42,785 nt of DNA from Flavobacterium sp. (GTDB taxonomy: Bacteria; Bacteroidota; Bacteroidia; Flavobacteriales; Flavobacteriaceae). Below are positions 7,636 through 16,246 of the stretch, piece after piece. Both the position numbers and the translations under genes were made by a program. The stretch's first letter is position 1. The number at the start of each line of letters is the position of its first letter. Under the pieces are notes generated by a model. The model was not told the origin of the DNA, ran no database searches, and saw nothing but the letters and a program-made list of their open reading frames with translations. The DNA lies in the NCBI RefSeq assembly GCF_021151785.1, contig NZ_JAGKWP010000006.1, positions 1 through 42,785 on the forward strand, read 5' to 3'.

Positions 7636-8124
7636 ATGGATATTAGAGAAATTCAAAACCTGATTAAATTTGTAGCTAAATCTGGTGCTACAGAAGTAAA
7701 ATTGGAAATGGATGATTTCAAAATCACTATTAAAACAACTCCAGAAGGAACAGAATCAACTTATGTTCAACATATTCCTGTTGCACAACCTATACAACAA
7801 ATGGTAGCTGCTCCAACAGTTGGAGCTCCAGTAGCTGCTGCAACTCCAACTGCCCCTAGTAGTGATGCAGAAGACACGTCTAAATACATCACAATCAAGT
7901 CACCAATGATTGGAACATTGTATAGAAAACCAGCTCCTGATAAAGCTCCATTTGTAGAGGTAGGTAGTACAATCTCAAAAGGAGATGTAGTTTGTGTAGT
8001 TGAAGCTATGAAATTATTCAACGAAATTGAAGCAGAAGTTTCAGGTAAAATTGTAAAAGTTTTAGTAGACGATTCTTCTCCTGTTGAGTTTGATCAGCCA
8101 TTATTCTTAGTTGATCCATCATAA
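7636..8124 (+). CDS. accB: Biotin carboxyl carrier protein of acetyl-CoA carboxylase
   Basis: Carries the biotin that shuttles carboxyl groups in acetyl-CoA carboxylase. The 162 residues comprise an N-terminal helical dimer region (MDIREIQNLIKFVAKS), an Ala/Pro/Thr-rich flexible linker (about residues 45-80), and a C-terminal biotinyl domain. The biotin acceptor Lys126 lies in VVEAMKLFNEI, and the protruding thumb segment typical of AccB lies around residues 98-108. It lies 35 bases after fabH and 84 bases before accC, consistent with a fabH-accB-accC unit. Confidence 0.95.
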   Translation: MDIREIQNLIKFVAKSGATEVKLEMDDFKITIKTTPEGTESTYVQHIPVAQPIQQMVAAPTVGAPVAAATPTAPSSDAEDTSKYITIKSPMIGTLYRKPAPDKAPFVEVGSTISKGDVVCVVEAMKLFNEIEAEVSGKIVKVLVDDSSPVEFDQPLFLVDPS

Positions 8125-8129
8125 ATAAG

Positions 8130-8205
8130 TTAGAAATTAGAAATTTGAAGTGATTTATCTTCAAAATTGTCTAATTGACACATTGTCTAATTATCTAATT
8201 AAATT
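8130..8205. repeat. Short AT-rich degenerate repeats between accB and accC
   Basis: The 84-bp gap holds three copies of a CTAATT core (GTCTAATTGACA, GTCTAATT, ATCTAATTAA) preceded by the related AGTTAGAAATTAGAAATTTG. This resembles the short, low-complexity intergenic repeats common in Flavobacterium. No hairpin or promoter match is convincing. Confidence 0.5.
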
Positions 8206-8208
8206 ATT

Positions 8209-9558
8209 ATGTTTAAAAAAATATTAATTGCCAATAGAGGTGAAATCGCATTACGTGTGATTAGAACTTGTAGAGAAATGGGCATCAAAACCGTTGCGGT
8301 TTACTCTACGGCAGACGCAGAAAGTTTACACGTTAAGTTTGCTGATGAAGCAGTTTGTATTGGTCCTGCACCAAGTAATCTTTCTTACTTAAAAATGTCT
8401 AATATAATAGCTGCTGCTGAAATTACTAATGCAGATGCTATACACCCTGGATACGGATTTTTATCTGAAAATGCTAAGTTTTCAAAAATTTGTCAAGAAC
8501 ACGGTATAAAATTCATCGGTGCTTCTCCTGAAATGATTGAGAAAATGGGCGATAAAGCTACAGCTAAAGCAACCATGAAAGAAGCGGGTGTGCCTTGTGT
8601 ACCAGGTTCAGAAGGAATTTTAGAATCATTAGAAGAAGCCAAAAAAATAGCAAAAGAAATTGGTTACCCCGTAATGATGAAAGCAACTGCTGGTGGTGGT
8701 GGTAAAGGAATGCGTGCTATTTGGAAAGAAGATGAATTAGACAAGGCTTGGGAAAGCGCACGTCAAGAAGCTGCTGCTGCTTTTGGAAATGACGGTATGT
8801 ACATGGAAAAACTTATTGAAGAACCTCGTCATATCGAAATTCAAGTAGTTGGAGATTCTTTTGGTAAAGCATGTCATTTATCTGAGAGAGATTGTTCAGT
8901 ACAACGTCGTCACCAAAAATTAACTGAAGAAACACCTTCACCTTTCATGACTGATGACCTGAGAGAAAGAATGGGAGAAGCAGCTGTTAAAGCGGCCGAG
9001 TACATTAAATATGAAGGAGCAGGAACAGTAGAATTTTTAGTAGATAAACACAGAAATTTCTATTTCATGGAGATGAATACACGTATTCAGGTAGAACATC
9101 CTATTACAGAACAAGTAATTGACTATGATTTAATTCGTGAACAAATTTTAGTTGCTGCTGGGGTGCCAATTTCTGGTAAAAACTACTATCCACAATTACA
9201 CTCTATTGAATGCCGTATCAATGCAGAAGACCCTTATAATGATTTTAGACCCTCTCCAGGAAAAATCACCGTTTTACATGCACCAGGTGGACACGGAGTC
9301 CGTTTAGACACTCATGTTTATGCAGGCTATACCATTCCACCAAATTACGATTCAATGATTGCTAAATTAATCACTACTGCTCAAACTAGAGAAGAAGCGA
9401 TTAACAAAATGAAACGTGCGCTTGACGAATTTGTAATTGAAGGCATTAAAACTACGATTCCATTCCATAGACAATTAATGGATCATCCTGATTATGTGGC
9501 AGGTAATTACACTACCAAATTCATGGAATCATGGGTTATGGAAGAACCAACAGAATAA
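8209..9558 (+). CDS. accC: Biotin carboxylase subunit of acetyl-CoA carboxylase
   Basis: ATP-dependent carboxylation of biotin on AccB, the first half-reaction of acetyl-CoA carboxylase. The 449-residue ATP-grasp enzyme begins FKKILIANRGEIALRVIRTC. It has the glycine-rich ATP loop TAGGGGKGMR (near residue 160), the ERDCSVQRRHQKL block, and the catalytic region FMEMNTRIQVEHPITE with the Glu/Arg residues that position biotin and bicarbonate. Length matches the family. It ends the fabH-accB-accC unit, with a terminator directly after. The carboxyltransferase genes accA and accD are elsewhere. Confidence 0.96.
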   Translation: MFKKILIANRGEIALRVIRTCREMGIKTVAVYSTADAESLHVKFADEAVCIGPAPSNLSYLKMSNIIAAAEITNADAIHPGYGFLSENAKFSKICQEHGIKFIGASPEMIEKMGDKATAKATMKEAGVPCVPGSEGILESLEEAKKIAKEIGYPVMMKATAGGGGKGMRAIWKEDELDKAWESARQEAAAAFGNDGMYMEKLIEEPRHIEIQVVGDSFGKACHLSERDCSVQRRHQKLTEETPSPFMTDDLRERMGEAAVKAAEYIKYEGAGTVEFLVDKHRNFYFMEMNTRIQVEHPITEQVIDYDLIREQILVAAGVPISGKNYYPQLHSIECRINAEDPYNDFRPSPGKITVLHAPGGHGVRLDTHVYAGYTIPPNYDSMIAKLITTAQTREEAINKMKRALDEFVIEGIKTTIPFHRQLMDHPDYVAGNYTTKFMESWVMEEPTE

Positions 9559-9563
9559 TTATT

Positions 9564-9597
9564 TAAAAAAGGCCAATCTAACGATTGGCCTTTTTTA
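9564..9597. terminator. Intrinsic terminator between accC and the convergent ACT-domain gene
   Basis: Stem GGCCAATC / GATTGGCC with loop TAAC, preceded by six A and followed by six T, so it can act in both directions. Confidence 0.92.
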
Positions 9598-9606
9598 AAT
9601 ATAAAA

Positions 9607-10269
9607 TTAATTCATCTTTTTAATATCCTTCATTACTTTAAAAGCAATATCTACTTGACTTTCATCAACAATAATAGTAAACTCATTTGTTGTAGAAATA
9701 ACCTCATTGATAATAATACCTTCCCATGCCAAAGATTGAAAAATATAGTAATAAACTCCTGGGGTAGAAACGTTATCTTGAGGTAATTTAATGGTAATAG
9801 AAGATAAATTTTCTTTTTTACTTAATAGTTTTTCATTCTTTAAGGCTGATTCAACTAATTTATTCACGGAAGAGCTTACCACAATGTTCGTCTCATTCAC
9901 ACCTCTTGATGAAGTATAAAAAACATCTTTTATTTTATTGATTTCATACATTAACTTCGCTTGACTGTCTAACAAAGTCTCTGACGTAGTAAATGTATAA
10001 TCAGTTAACGAAGAACGAACTGTAATCTCACCGATATTTTGCATCACTCTAGAAACCTTATGACTAATCTTAAAATCGAGTTCCTCAGAAACTCTTTTTA
10101 ATGCCATCACAACAGCTCCTTGCTTAACATCTTTACCCAAATGCAATTCAATTTCAGGCATAATTAGCCTAGATAATGAAGTTAAATTAATAATTCCTTC
10201 AGATAAAGAGCTCAACAAAAATGGTTTAGTTTTCAAATATTGTTCAACAACAGAAGCAACAGTTTTCAT
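9607..10269 (-). CDS. ACT-domain protein of unknown function (aspartate-kinase-like C-terminus)
   Basis: A 220-residue cytoplasmic protein found widely in flavobacteria. Databases often label such proteins aspartate kinase although no kinase domain is present. The N-terminal part (about residues 1-75) looks like a small helical or winged-helix domain. The C-terminal part (about 150-218), with STPGVYYYIFQSLAWEGIIINEV, matches an ACT ligand-binding domain of the ACT_7 kind. I infer a regulatory role, perhaps sensing an amino acid, but nothing in the sequence names the ligand. Its own promoter element TATATTTG lies upstream (minus strand, 10297-10304). Confidence 0.7.
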   Translation of the reverse strand: MKTVASVVEQYLKTKPFLLSSLSEGIINLTSLSRLIMPEIELHLGKDVKQGAVVMALKRVSEELDFKISHKVSRVMQNIGEITVRSSLTDYTFTTSETLLDSQAKLMYEINKIKDVFYTSSRGVNETNIVVSSSVNKLVESALKNEKLLSKKENLSSITIKLPQDNVSTPGVYYYIFQSLAWEGIIINEVISTTNEFTIIVDESQVDIAFKVMKDIKKMN

Positions 10270-10296
10270 TTTATTCTTTTTTTAGTTGTGTTTGTG

Positions 10297-10304
10297 CAAA
10301 TATA
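10297..10304 (-). promoter_or_regulatory. Promoter -7 element (TATATTTG) of the ACT-domain gene
   Basis: The minus strand reads TATATTTG, a full match to TAnnTTTG, 28 bases upstream of the ATG at 10269. Confidence 0.5.
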
Positions 10305-10351
10305 TACTAAATGTTAAAATTATAACATAATGCAAAATTATTTAACACAAA

Positions 10352-10714
10352 TTAATCAAAATTATAGAACGCATCCTCCAAATGTTCTATCTGAGTAACT
10401 CCATTTTCAATATGAACCGAAATAATATCAAAACGAATCTCTAAATCTAAATCATAAAGAGTTACATATTCATTAACAGCTTTCATTAATAACTTTATTT
10501 TCTTTGGTTTAACAAAATCTTGAGGTAAACCAAATTCTAAACTCGAACGTGTTTTTACTTCAACAACAGCTAATACTTTACCTTTACGAGCAATAATATC
10601 AATCTCAGCTTTATCAAAAGTCCAATTCTGATTCAATATTTCATAATCATTGGACATTAAATAAGCTACTGCTTCTTGTTCACCAAATTTGCCTAACTCA
10701 TTATGATTTGCCAT
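10352..10714 (-). CDS. YraN / UPF0102 family nuclease-like protein
   Basis: Small (120 residues) protein of the UPF0102/YraN family, which has a restriction-endonuclease-like fold. The N-terminal LGKFGEQEAVAYLMSNDYEIL and the core DKAEIDIIARKGKVLAVVEVKTR show the PD-(D/E)xK arrangement: Glu in the first helix, Asp in AEIDII, and Glu-x-Lys in VEVKTR. The family is nearly universal but its physiological role is not firmly known; Holliday-junction or structure-specific nuclease activity has been proposed for relatives. It lies 31 bases downstream of the LD-carboxypeptidase gene in the same direction and is probably co-transcribed. Confidence 0.9.
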   Translation of the reverse strand: MANHNELGKFGEQEAVAYLMSNDYEILNQNWTFDKAEIDIIARKGKVLAVVEVKTRSSLEFGLPQDFVKPKKIKLLMKAVNEYVTLYDLDLEIRFDIISVHIENGVTQIEHLEDAFYNFD

Positions 10715-10745
10715 AGCAAAACTTTTAAACTAATTAAAATAATCA

Positions 10746-11699
10746 TTAATGAAATCTAAGAATAACATCTGTCGAATTTACTTCAAAATCAACGAAGCTA
10801 CCTAAAATCAAGGTGCGATTATCGCGTTGATGACCTGCTGGAAATTCAAAAACAATAGGGATGTCATATGATTGAGCAATTGCAGTAATAATCTGAACTT
10901 CATTTTGGCCAAAAGGGATTTCATTATCATGCATATCAGTCATACTTCCAACGATGATTCCTTTCACTTGATCAAAATAACCATTACGTTTTAAATTGTA
11001 CATCATACGGTCTATGTGATATAAATACTCATCTAAATCTTCAATGAATAGGATTTTCCCTCGTGTATCAATTGACGATTTAGACCCTAGTAAACTATAT
11101 AAAATGGATATATTTCCACCTACCAAGATACCCTTTGCTTTTCCTTGAATATCATAAAATTTGGTAGGAATTTGATAAACTAGTTTCTCGCCAAAAAGAG
11201 CTGCTTTCAAAGTTGCTCTTACTTCTTCAGGAGCCTTCGGAACAGTAAACGGCATAATACTATGTAGAGTAGCCACCCCCAATGTATGAATATGACTATG
11301 CAACACAGTCACATCACTAAATCCCATAACCCATTTAGGATGATTCACAAACTTAGAAAAATCTAATTGATCTATAATTCGAACTGTGCCATACCCTCCT
11401 CTTGCACACCATATAGCCTTAATATGATCATCATCTAATTGAGTCTGAAAATCGGCTGCACGTTCAACATCTGTGCCACCCAATTGACAACTATCCAAAC
11501 CAATAGTTTGACCTAATTTGACATGTAAACCCCATGATTCAAGTAATGCAATGGCTGGTTGAGCATCTTCCGGGGAAAATTTTCTTGCAGTACATACAAT
11601 AGCAACAGTATCGCCTTTTTTTAAAAACGGTGGTATTTTCATTTTCTTTTGTGAATATGAATTTAAAGTTAGAAAAAGTATCAGTATAAAGTAACGCAT
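10746..11699 (-). CDS. LD-carboxypeptidase (peptidase family S66)
   Basis: Serine peptidase of family S66 (LdcA/MccF type). LdcA removes the terminal D-Ala from murein tetrapeptides during peptidoglycan recycling, and MccF cleaves microcin C. The nucleophile Ser is in MGFSDVTVLH, the Glu in LFIEDLDEYLYHIDRM and the His in PAGHQRDNR. The predicted start gives a 19-residue hydrophobic leader ending SYSQKK, suggesting export. An internal ATG at 11642 would give the usual cytoplasmic form beginning MKIPPFLKKGD. I keep the longer version because a -7 element lies just upstream of it, but the choice is open. Confidence 0.88.
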   Translation of the reverse strand: MRYFILILFLTLNSYSQKKMKIPPFLKKGDTVAIVCTARKFSPEDAQPAIALLESWGLHVKLGQTIGLDSCQLGGTDVERAADFQTQLDDDHIKAIWCARGGYGTVRIIDQLDFSKFVNHPKWVMGFSDVTVLHSHIHTLGVATLHSIMPFTVPKAPEEVRATLKAALFGEKLVYQIPTKFYDIQGKAKGILVGGNISILYSLLGSKSSIDTRGKILFIEDLDEYLYHIDRMMYNLKRNGYFDQVKGIIVGSMTDMHDNEIPFGQNEVQIITAIAQSYDIPIVFEFPAGHQRDNRTLILGSFVDFEVNSTDVILRFH

Positions 11700-11722
11700 G
11701 CTATTTACTTGTAAACTTCATT

Positions 11723-11730
11723 CAAAAATA
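11723..11730 (-). promoter_or_regulatory. Promoter -7 element (TATTTTTG) of the LD-carboxypeptidase gene
   Basis: The minus strand reads TATTTTTG, 24 bases before the ATG at 11699. This supports transcription that includes the longer, signal-bearing start. Confidence 0.45.
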
Positions 11731-11773
11731 CACAAAAACATTTCAAAAATGCGGGAATTCACTACTAATGAAT

Positions 11774-11781
11774 TATTTTTG
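11774..11781 (+). promoter_or_regulatory. Promoter -7 element (TATTTTTG) of metG
   Basis: TATTTTTG followed by CA matches the Bacteroidota -7 consensus and predicts a leader of about 70 bases before the metG ATG at 11857. I see no T-box or other known riboswitch in that leader. Confidence 0.5.
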
Positions 11782-11856
11782 CACTAAATTTTAATTTAAT
11801 TAAATCCGTAAAGTTATACCTTAGTTAAAGTAGACCTTTACGTTAAAATAAACAAT

Positions 11857-13914
11857 ATGTTAGAAAATCCAAAAAGATATACAATTACAGCTGCGCTTCC
11901 CTACACTAACGGTCCAATTCATATTGGTCATTTAGCTGGAGTTTATGTACCTTCTGATATTTATGCCCGTTATTTACGCTTACAAGGAAAAGATGTTGCT
12001 TTTATTTGTGGAAGTGATGAACATGGTGTTGCCATTTCAATGAAAGCCCGTAAAGAAGGAATTACACCTCAGGAAGTAATTGACAAATACGACGGAATTA
12101 TTCGTCAATCGTTTAAAGATTTTGGGATATCTTTTGATAATTATTCCAGAACTTCTGCAAAAATTCATCATGACACTGCCTCTGAATTCTTTAAAAAATT
12201 ATATGATGCGGGTAAATTTATTGAAGAAACGACAGAACAATTATACGACGAACAAGCCAATCAATTTTTAGCCGATCGATTTGTAACCGGAACTTGTCCT
12301 AAGTGTGGAAATGAAGAAGCTTATGGAGACCAATGTGAAAAATGTGGAACTTCATTGAACGCGACCGACTTAATTAATCCAAAATCAACCATAACAGGTT
12401 CTAAACCTATCCTTAAATCTACTAAGCATTGGTTTTTACCTTTAAATGAATACGATGCCTTTTTGAGAGAATGGGTGTTAGAAGGACATAAAAACGACTG
12501 GAAACCAAATGTATATGGTCAAGTAAAATCATGGGTTGAAGGCGGATTAGAACCCAGAGCTGTAACCCGTGATTTAGATTGGGGAATTGATGTCCCTGTT
12601 GCGGGTGCGGAAGGAAAAAAATTATATGTTTGGTTTGATGCTCCTATTGGTTATATCTCATCAACCAAAGAATGGGCGGCACGTGAAGGAAAAGATTGGG
12701 AACCGTATTGGAAAGACGCCGACACCAAACTAGTACATTTTATTGGTAAAGATAATATTGTGTTCCATTGTGTCATTTTCCCAGCTATGTTAAAAGCTGA
12801 AGGAAGTTATATTTTACCTGACAATGTTCCTGCAAATGAATTTTTAAATTTAGAAGGAAATAAATTATCTACTTCAAAAAATTGGGCTGTTTGGTTACAT
12901 GAATATTTACAGGATTTCCCTGAAAAACAAGATGCTTTGCGTTATGCTTTAACGGCAAATGCCCCTGAAACAAAAGATAACGACTTCACTTGGAAAGATT
13001 TTCAAGCGAGAAATAATAATGAATTAGCTGCTATTTTTGGTAACTTCATTAATCGTGTAGTGGTATTGACAAACAAATATTATGAAGGTGTGGTGCCCAA
13101 CCCTAATGAATTTACTGAAGTAGACCAACAAACTTTAGCTGAATTAAAAGCGTATCCAGCTGTTATTGCTTCTTCAATTGAACGTTATAGATTTAGAGAA
13201 GCGCTTGGTGAATTAATGAATGTAGCACGTTTAGGGAATAAATATCTAGCTGATGAAGAGCCTTGGAAAATGGTTAAAGAAAATCCAGAACGTGTAAAAA
13301 CACAAATGTATGTTGCGTTACAGATTGCTTCTGTATTAGCTATATTAGCCGAACCATTTTTACCTTTCACTTCTGCTAAATTAACTAAGATTTTAAACAT
13401 CGAATTGAACAATTGGAATTTAGATTTCAGCCAATGGAATGTAACGAAACCAGGACATCAAATTGGGCAAGCAGAAATATTGTTTGCACAGATTGAAGAT
13501 ACTGAGATTCAAAAACAATTAGACAAACTAGAAGCATCTAAACAAGCCAATAAAATTGCCAATATGAAAGCCGAACCTGCAAAAGAAACCATCACATTTG
13601 AAGACTTTGCTAAAGTAGATTTACGCATTGGAACCATTATTGAAGCAGAAAAAATGCCAAAAGCAAATAAACTTTTAGTTTTAAAAGTAGATACAGGTAT
13701 TGATGTAAGAACGATTGTTTCGGGAATAGCCGAACATTTTACTCCTGAAGAAGTAATTGGTAAAAAAGTAACTGTGTTAGTAAACTTAGCGCCTAGAGCA
13801 CTTCGAGGTGTAGAAAGCGAAGGTATGTTATTACTAACCAATACACCAGAGGGCAAATTAGTTTTTGTAAATCCGGATGCGGATGGAGTTAGTAATGGCG
13901 CTATTATAGGATAA
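11857..13914 (+). CDS. metG: Methionyl-tRNA synthetase
   Basis: Charges tRNA-Met with methionine. This class I synthetase of 685 residues has HIGH at residues 22-25, a zinc knuckle with paired CxxC (CPKCGNEE...CEKCG, near 147-168), and the KMSKS-equivalent KLSTS in LEGNKLSTSKNW (near 340). It also has an anticodon-binding helical domain. The C-terminal EMAP/Trbp-like tRNA-binding domain (about residues 580-685, FEDFAKVDLRIGTIIEAEKM) mediates dimerisation. Length is normal for the long, dimeric form. It ends 10 bases before a terminator hairpin. Confidence 0.97.
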   Translation: MLENPKRYTITAALPYTNGPIHIGHLAGVYVPSDIYARYLRLQGKDVAFICGSDEHGVAISMKARKEGITPQEVIDKYDGIIRQSFKDFGISFDNYSRTSAKIHHDTASEFFKKLYDAGKFIEETTEQLYDEQANQFLADRFVTGTCPKCGNEEAYGDQCEKCGTSLNATDLINPKSTITGSKPILKSTKHWFLPLNEYDAFLREWVLEGHKNDWKPNVYGQVKSWVEGGLEPRAVTRDLDWGIDVPVAGAEGKKLYVWFDAPIGYISSTKEWAAREGKDWEPYWKDADTKLVHFIGKDNIVFHCVIFPAMLKAEGSYILPDNVPANEFLNLEGNKLSTSKNWAVWLHEYLQDFPEKQDALRYALTANAPETKDNDFTWKDFQARNNNELAAIFGNFINRVVVLTNKYYEGVVPNPNEFTEVDQQTLAELKAYPAVIASSIERYRFREALGELMNVARLGNKYLADEEPWKMVKENPERVKTQMYVALQIASVLAILAEPFLPFTSAKLTKILNIELNNWNLDFSQWNVTKPGHQIGQAEILFAQIEDTEIQKQLDKLEASKQANKIANMKAEPAKETITFEDFAKVDLRIGTIIEAEKMPKANKLLVLKVDTGIDVRTIVSGIAEHFTPEEVIGKKVTVLVNLAPRALRGVESEGMLLLTNTPEGKLVFVNPDADGVSNGAIIG

Positions 13915-13923
13915 TCCAAATAT

Positions 13924-13951
13924 ACCCTCGAGCAATCGGGGGTTCTTTTTT
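13924..13951 (+). terminator. Intrinsic terminator after metG
   Basis: Stem ACCCTCGA / TCGGGGGT (one G-T pair) with loop GCAA, followed by TCTTTTTTT. The T run ends ten bases before the start codon of the next gene. Confidence 0.8.
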
Positions 13952-13961
13952 TATATAAAAC

Positions 13962-14648
13962 ATGAATATACAAATAATTGCTTTCGACGCCGACGACACT
14001 TTATGGCATAACGAACCTTATTTCGATGAGGCACAAGATCGTTTTTGTGAATTGTTTCAAAATTATGCTTCTAAACAAGAATTATTAAGTTTAATTCTGA
14101 ATCATCAAGTAAAAAATTTACCCATATATGGTTTTGGAATTAAAGCCTTTACCCTTTCCATGATGGAAGCGGCGTTACAACTTACCAATCATCAATTAAA
14201 CGGTAAGACTATGGAATTAATTATTCAAATTGGTAAAGATTTACTCTTAAAACCTGTTGAATTACTTCCTGAAGTTGAAGAAGTTTTAACCGCTTTGAAA
14301 GGAAAATACAAATTAATTGTAGCCACAAAGGGAGATTTGAAAGACCAACATAGAAAATTACACGATTCGGGTTTAGGCCATTATTTCCACCATATTGAAG
14401 TAATGAGCGATAAAACAGAAATGGATTATGAAAAAATGTTACAACGCTTAGACGTCGCCCCTGAACATTTTTTAATGATTGGAAATTCTTTAAAATCAGA
14501 TGTTTTACCTGTGTTAAACTTAGGCGGACATGCCGTTCATATTCCGTATCACACTACTTGGGAATATGAAAAGATAGATTTTGAAATTCAACATACCAAT
14601 TTCAAAGCCGTGGAACATATTAATGAAATTTTGAATCTTTTAGTATGA
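13962..14648 (+). CDS. HAD-superfamily hydrolase
   Basis: Haloacid-dehalogenase-type phosphatase, 228 residues. Motif I FDADDTLW at residues 8-15 supplies the nucleophile and acid/base Asp residues. Motif II is IVATKGD (near 122), the motif III Lys is probably in the KTEMDYEKM region, and motif IV is GNSLKSDV (near 171) followed by the AHIPYH-like end. The helical cap between motifs I and II is of the C1 type. The substrate cannot be told from sequence. It overlaps the following acetyltransferase-like gene by 4 bases (ATGA), so they are coupled. It starts right after the metG terminator with no visible promoter between. Confidence 0.87.
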   Translation: MNIQIIAFDADDTLWHNEPYFDEAQDRFCELFQNYASKQELLSLILNHQVKNLPIYGFGIKAFTLSMMEAALQLTNHQLNGKTMELIIQIGKDLLLKPVELLPEVEEVLTALKGKYKLIVATKGDLKDQHRKLHDSGLGHYFHHIEVMSDKTEMDYEKMLQRLDVAPEHFLMIGNSLKSDVLPVLNLGGHAVHIPYHTTWEYEKIDFEIQHTNFKAVEHINEILNLLV

Positions 14649-15265
14649 AAAAACTAGATTTAGAAAACTGGAACAGAAAAGGTCATTTCGAATTTTTTAC
14701 ACAATTTGAAGAACCCTTTTTTGGAATAACAGCTCCTGTTGAAGTTGCAACTGCCTATGAACACGCAAAAAATACACAAGTTCCATTTTTTATCTATTAC
14801 TTACATAAAATACTTGCCGCAGTTAATACAATTGAGAATTTTAAATACCGAATTCAAGACAATCAAGTTTTCATTCATGAAAAAATTGACACCTCGGCAA
14901 CCATTATGCGAGAAGACAAAACATTTGGTTTTTCGTATATTGAATACCACCCAGATTTACTTATTTTTAAAGAAATTGCCTCAAAAGAAATTGCGCGAAT
15001 TCAAAACACAACAGGAATAATTACAAGAGAATATCCTGAAAATATAATTCATTTTTCAGCAATTCCTTGGTTAAATTTTACCGGATTAACACACGCAAGA
15101 AGTTTTACTTGGCCCGACAGTTGTCCGAAAATTTCAGTAGGTAAAATCTTTGAAGAAAATGGAATACAAAAAATGAACGTGTCGGTTACAGTACATCATG
15201 GGTTAATGGACGGGTATCATGTAAGCTTGTTTTTTGAAGAATTACAGAACCAATTAAACCGTTAA
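14645..15265 (+). CDS. CatA-like O-acetyltransferase (chloramphenicol acetyltransferase family)
   Basis: Belongs to the type A chloramphenicol acetyltransferase fold. The 206 residues include the conserved segment FSAIPWLNFTGLTHARSF (about 139-156) and the catalytic motif HHGLMDGYH (about 188-196), equivalent to the HHxxxDG of CAT. Length is close to CAT (about 210-220). Because it sits in a chromosomal housekeeping context coupled to a HAD phosphatase, it may act on an unknown metabolite instead of conferring resistance. Whether it acetylates chloramphenicol cannot be read from the sequence. Confidence 0.85.
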   Translation: MKKLDLENWNRKGHFEFFTQFEEPFFGITAPVEVATAYEHAKNTQVPFFIYYLHKILAAVNTIENFKYRIQDNQVFIHEKIDTSATIMREDKTFGFSYIEYHPDLLIFKEIASKEIARIQNTTGIITREYPENIIHFSAIPWLNFTGLTHARSFTWPDSCPKISVGKIFEENGIQKMNVSVTVHHGLMDGYHVSLFFEELQNQLNR

Positions 15266-15312
15266 AACTAATTGTACTCTATGAATTTTGTCATTAAACT
15301 TGACTAATAAAC

Positions 15313-16215
15313 ATGTATTCCATAGCCTACCATCCTATTTACAAACATCCACTTCCCGAAGGGCATCGATTCCCTATGATTAAATACGAATTGTTACCCC
15401 AACAATTACTTTATGAAGGAACAGTGATTGATCGTCAATTTTTCTCTCCCGAATTACCTAATTTAGAGGATATTATTGCCGTTCATGATAAAGAATATGT
15501 ACAACAACTGCTTGATTTAACCCTTGATCCCAGAGCAGTTAGAAAAATAGGATTTCCTCTTTCTTCAGAATTAATTGAACGTGAATTTCGATTAGCCCAA
15601 GGAACCATTGAAGGTGCCAAAAATGCATTTAAAGATAAAATTGCATTTAATATTGCGGGAGGAACACATCATGCCTATTCCAATCGTGGAGAAGCATTTT
15701 GTCTTTTAAACGACCAAGCCATTGCGGCGCAATATTTACTTGACACTAAGTTAGCAAAGCAGATCTTAATTATCGATTTAGATGTACACCAAGGAAATGG
15801 AACTGCAGAAATTTTTCAAAACAACCCTCGTGTATTTACTTTTTCTGTCCATGGAAAATCAAATTATCCGTTCAAAAAAGAACATTCTGATTTAGATATA
15901 GCTTTACCTGATAATACTTCTGATGAAGATTATTTAGAATTAATTTCAAAAGAAATTCCAAAACTAATTAATCAAGTTTGTCCCGATTTCATTTTCTATT
16001 TGAGTGGTGTAGACATTTTAGCAACTGATAAATTAGGCAAATTAAGTTGTACCATCAATGGCTGTAAAGAACGTGACGTAATCGTTTTTGAAAACTGTTT
16101 GAAATTTCAAATACCCGTTCAAGTTAGCATGGGTGGTGGCTATTCTCCAGATATAAAAACTATCATTGACGCTCATGCCAACACTTATCGAATGGCGAAT
16201 GAAATATTTACATAA
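15313..16215 (+). CDS. Histone-deacetylase-family amidohydrolase
   Basis: Zinc-dependent deacetylase of the arginase/deacetylase superfamily, 300 residues. Such bacterial proteins act on acetylated small molecules or proteins. The active-site pieces are present: GGTHHAYSNRG (tandem His near 116-117), DLDVHQGNGTAEIF (Asp and His zinc ligands near 156-158), and YLSGVDIL (third Asp ligand, near 233), with GGGYSPD at the end. The N-terminal YHPIYKHPLPEGHRFPM is typical of class IV-like bacterial members. It ends at a bidirectional terminator facing the HRDC gene. Confidence 0.9.
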   Translation: MYSIAYHPIYKHPLPEGHRFPMIKYELLPQQLLYEGTVIDRQFFSPELPNLEDIIAVHDKEYVQQLLDLTLDPRAVRKIGFPLSSELIEREFRLAQGTIEGAKNAFKDKIAFNIAGGTHHAYSNRGEAFCLLNDQAIAAQYLLDTKLAKQILIIDLDVHQGNGTAEIFQNNPRVFTFSVHGKSNYPFKKEHSDLDIALPDNTSDEDYLELISKEIPKLINQVCPDFIFYLSGVDILATDKLGKLSCTINGCKERDVIVFENCLKFQIPVQVSMGGGYSPDIKTIIDAHANTYRMANEIFT

Positions 16216-16246
16216 AAACCACCAACTATCGCTGGTGGTTTTTTTC
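16214..16246. terminator. Bidirectional terminator between the HDAC-like and HRDC genes
   Basis: Stem AACCACCA / TGGTGGTT with an 8-base loop, A run before and T run after. The T run reaches the stop codon of the convergent HRDC gene. Confidence 0.85.

Noticed and set aside
9607..10269. Aspartate kinase
   Set aside because: Only an ACT-like domain is present; the amino-acid kinase domain is missing.
10746..11699. Microcin C immunity (MccF) function for the S66 peptidase
   Set aside because: No microcin or related genes are nearby; a murein-recycling role is the simpler reading.
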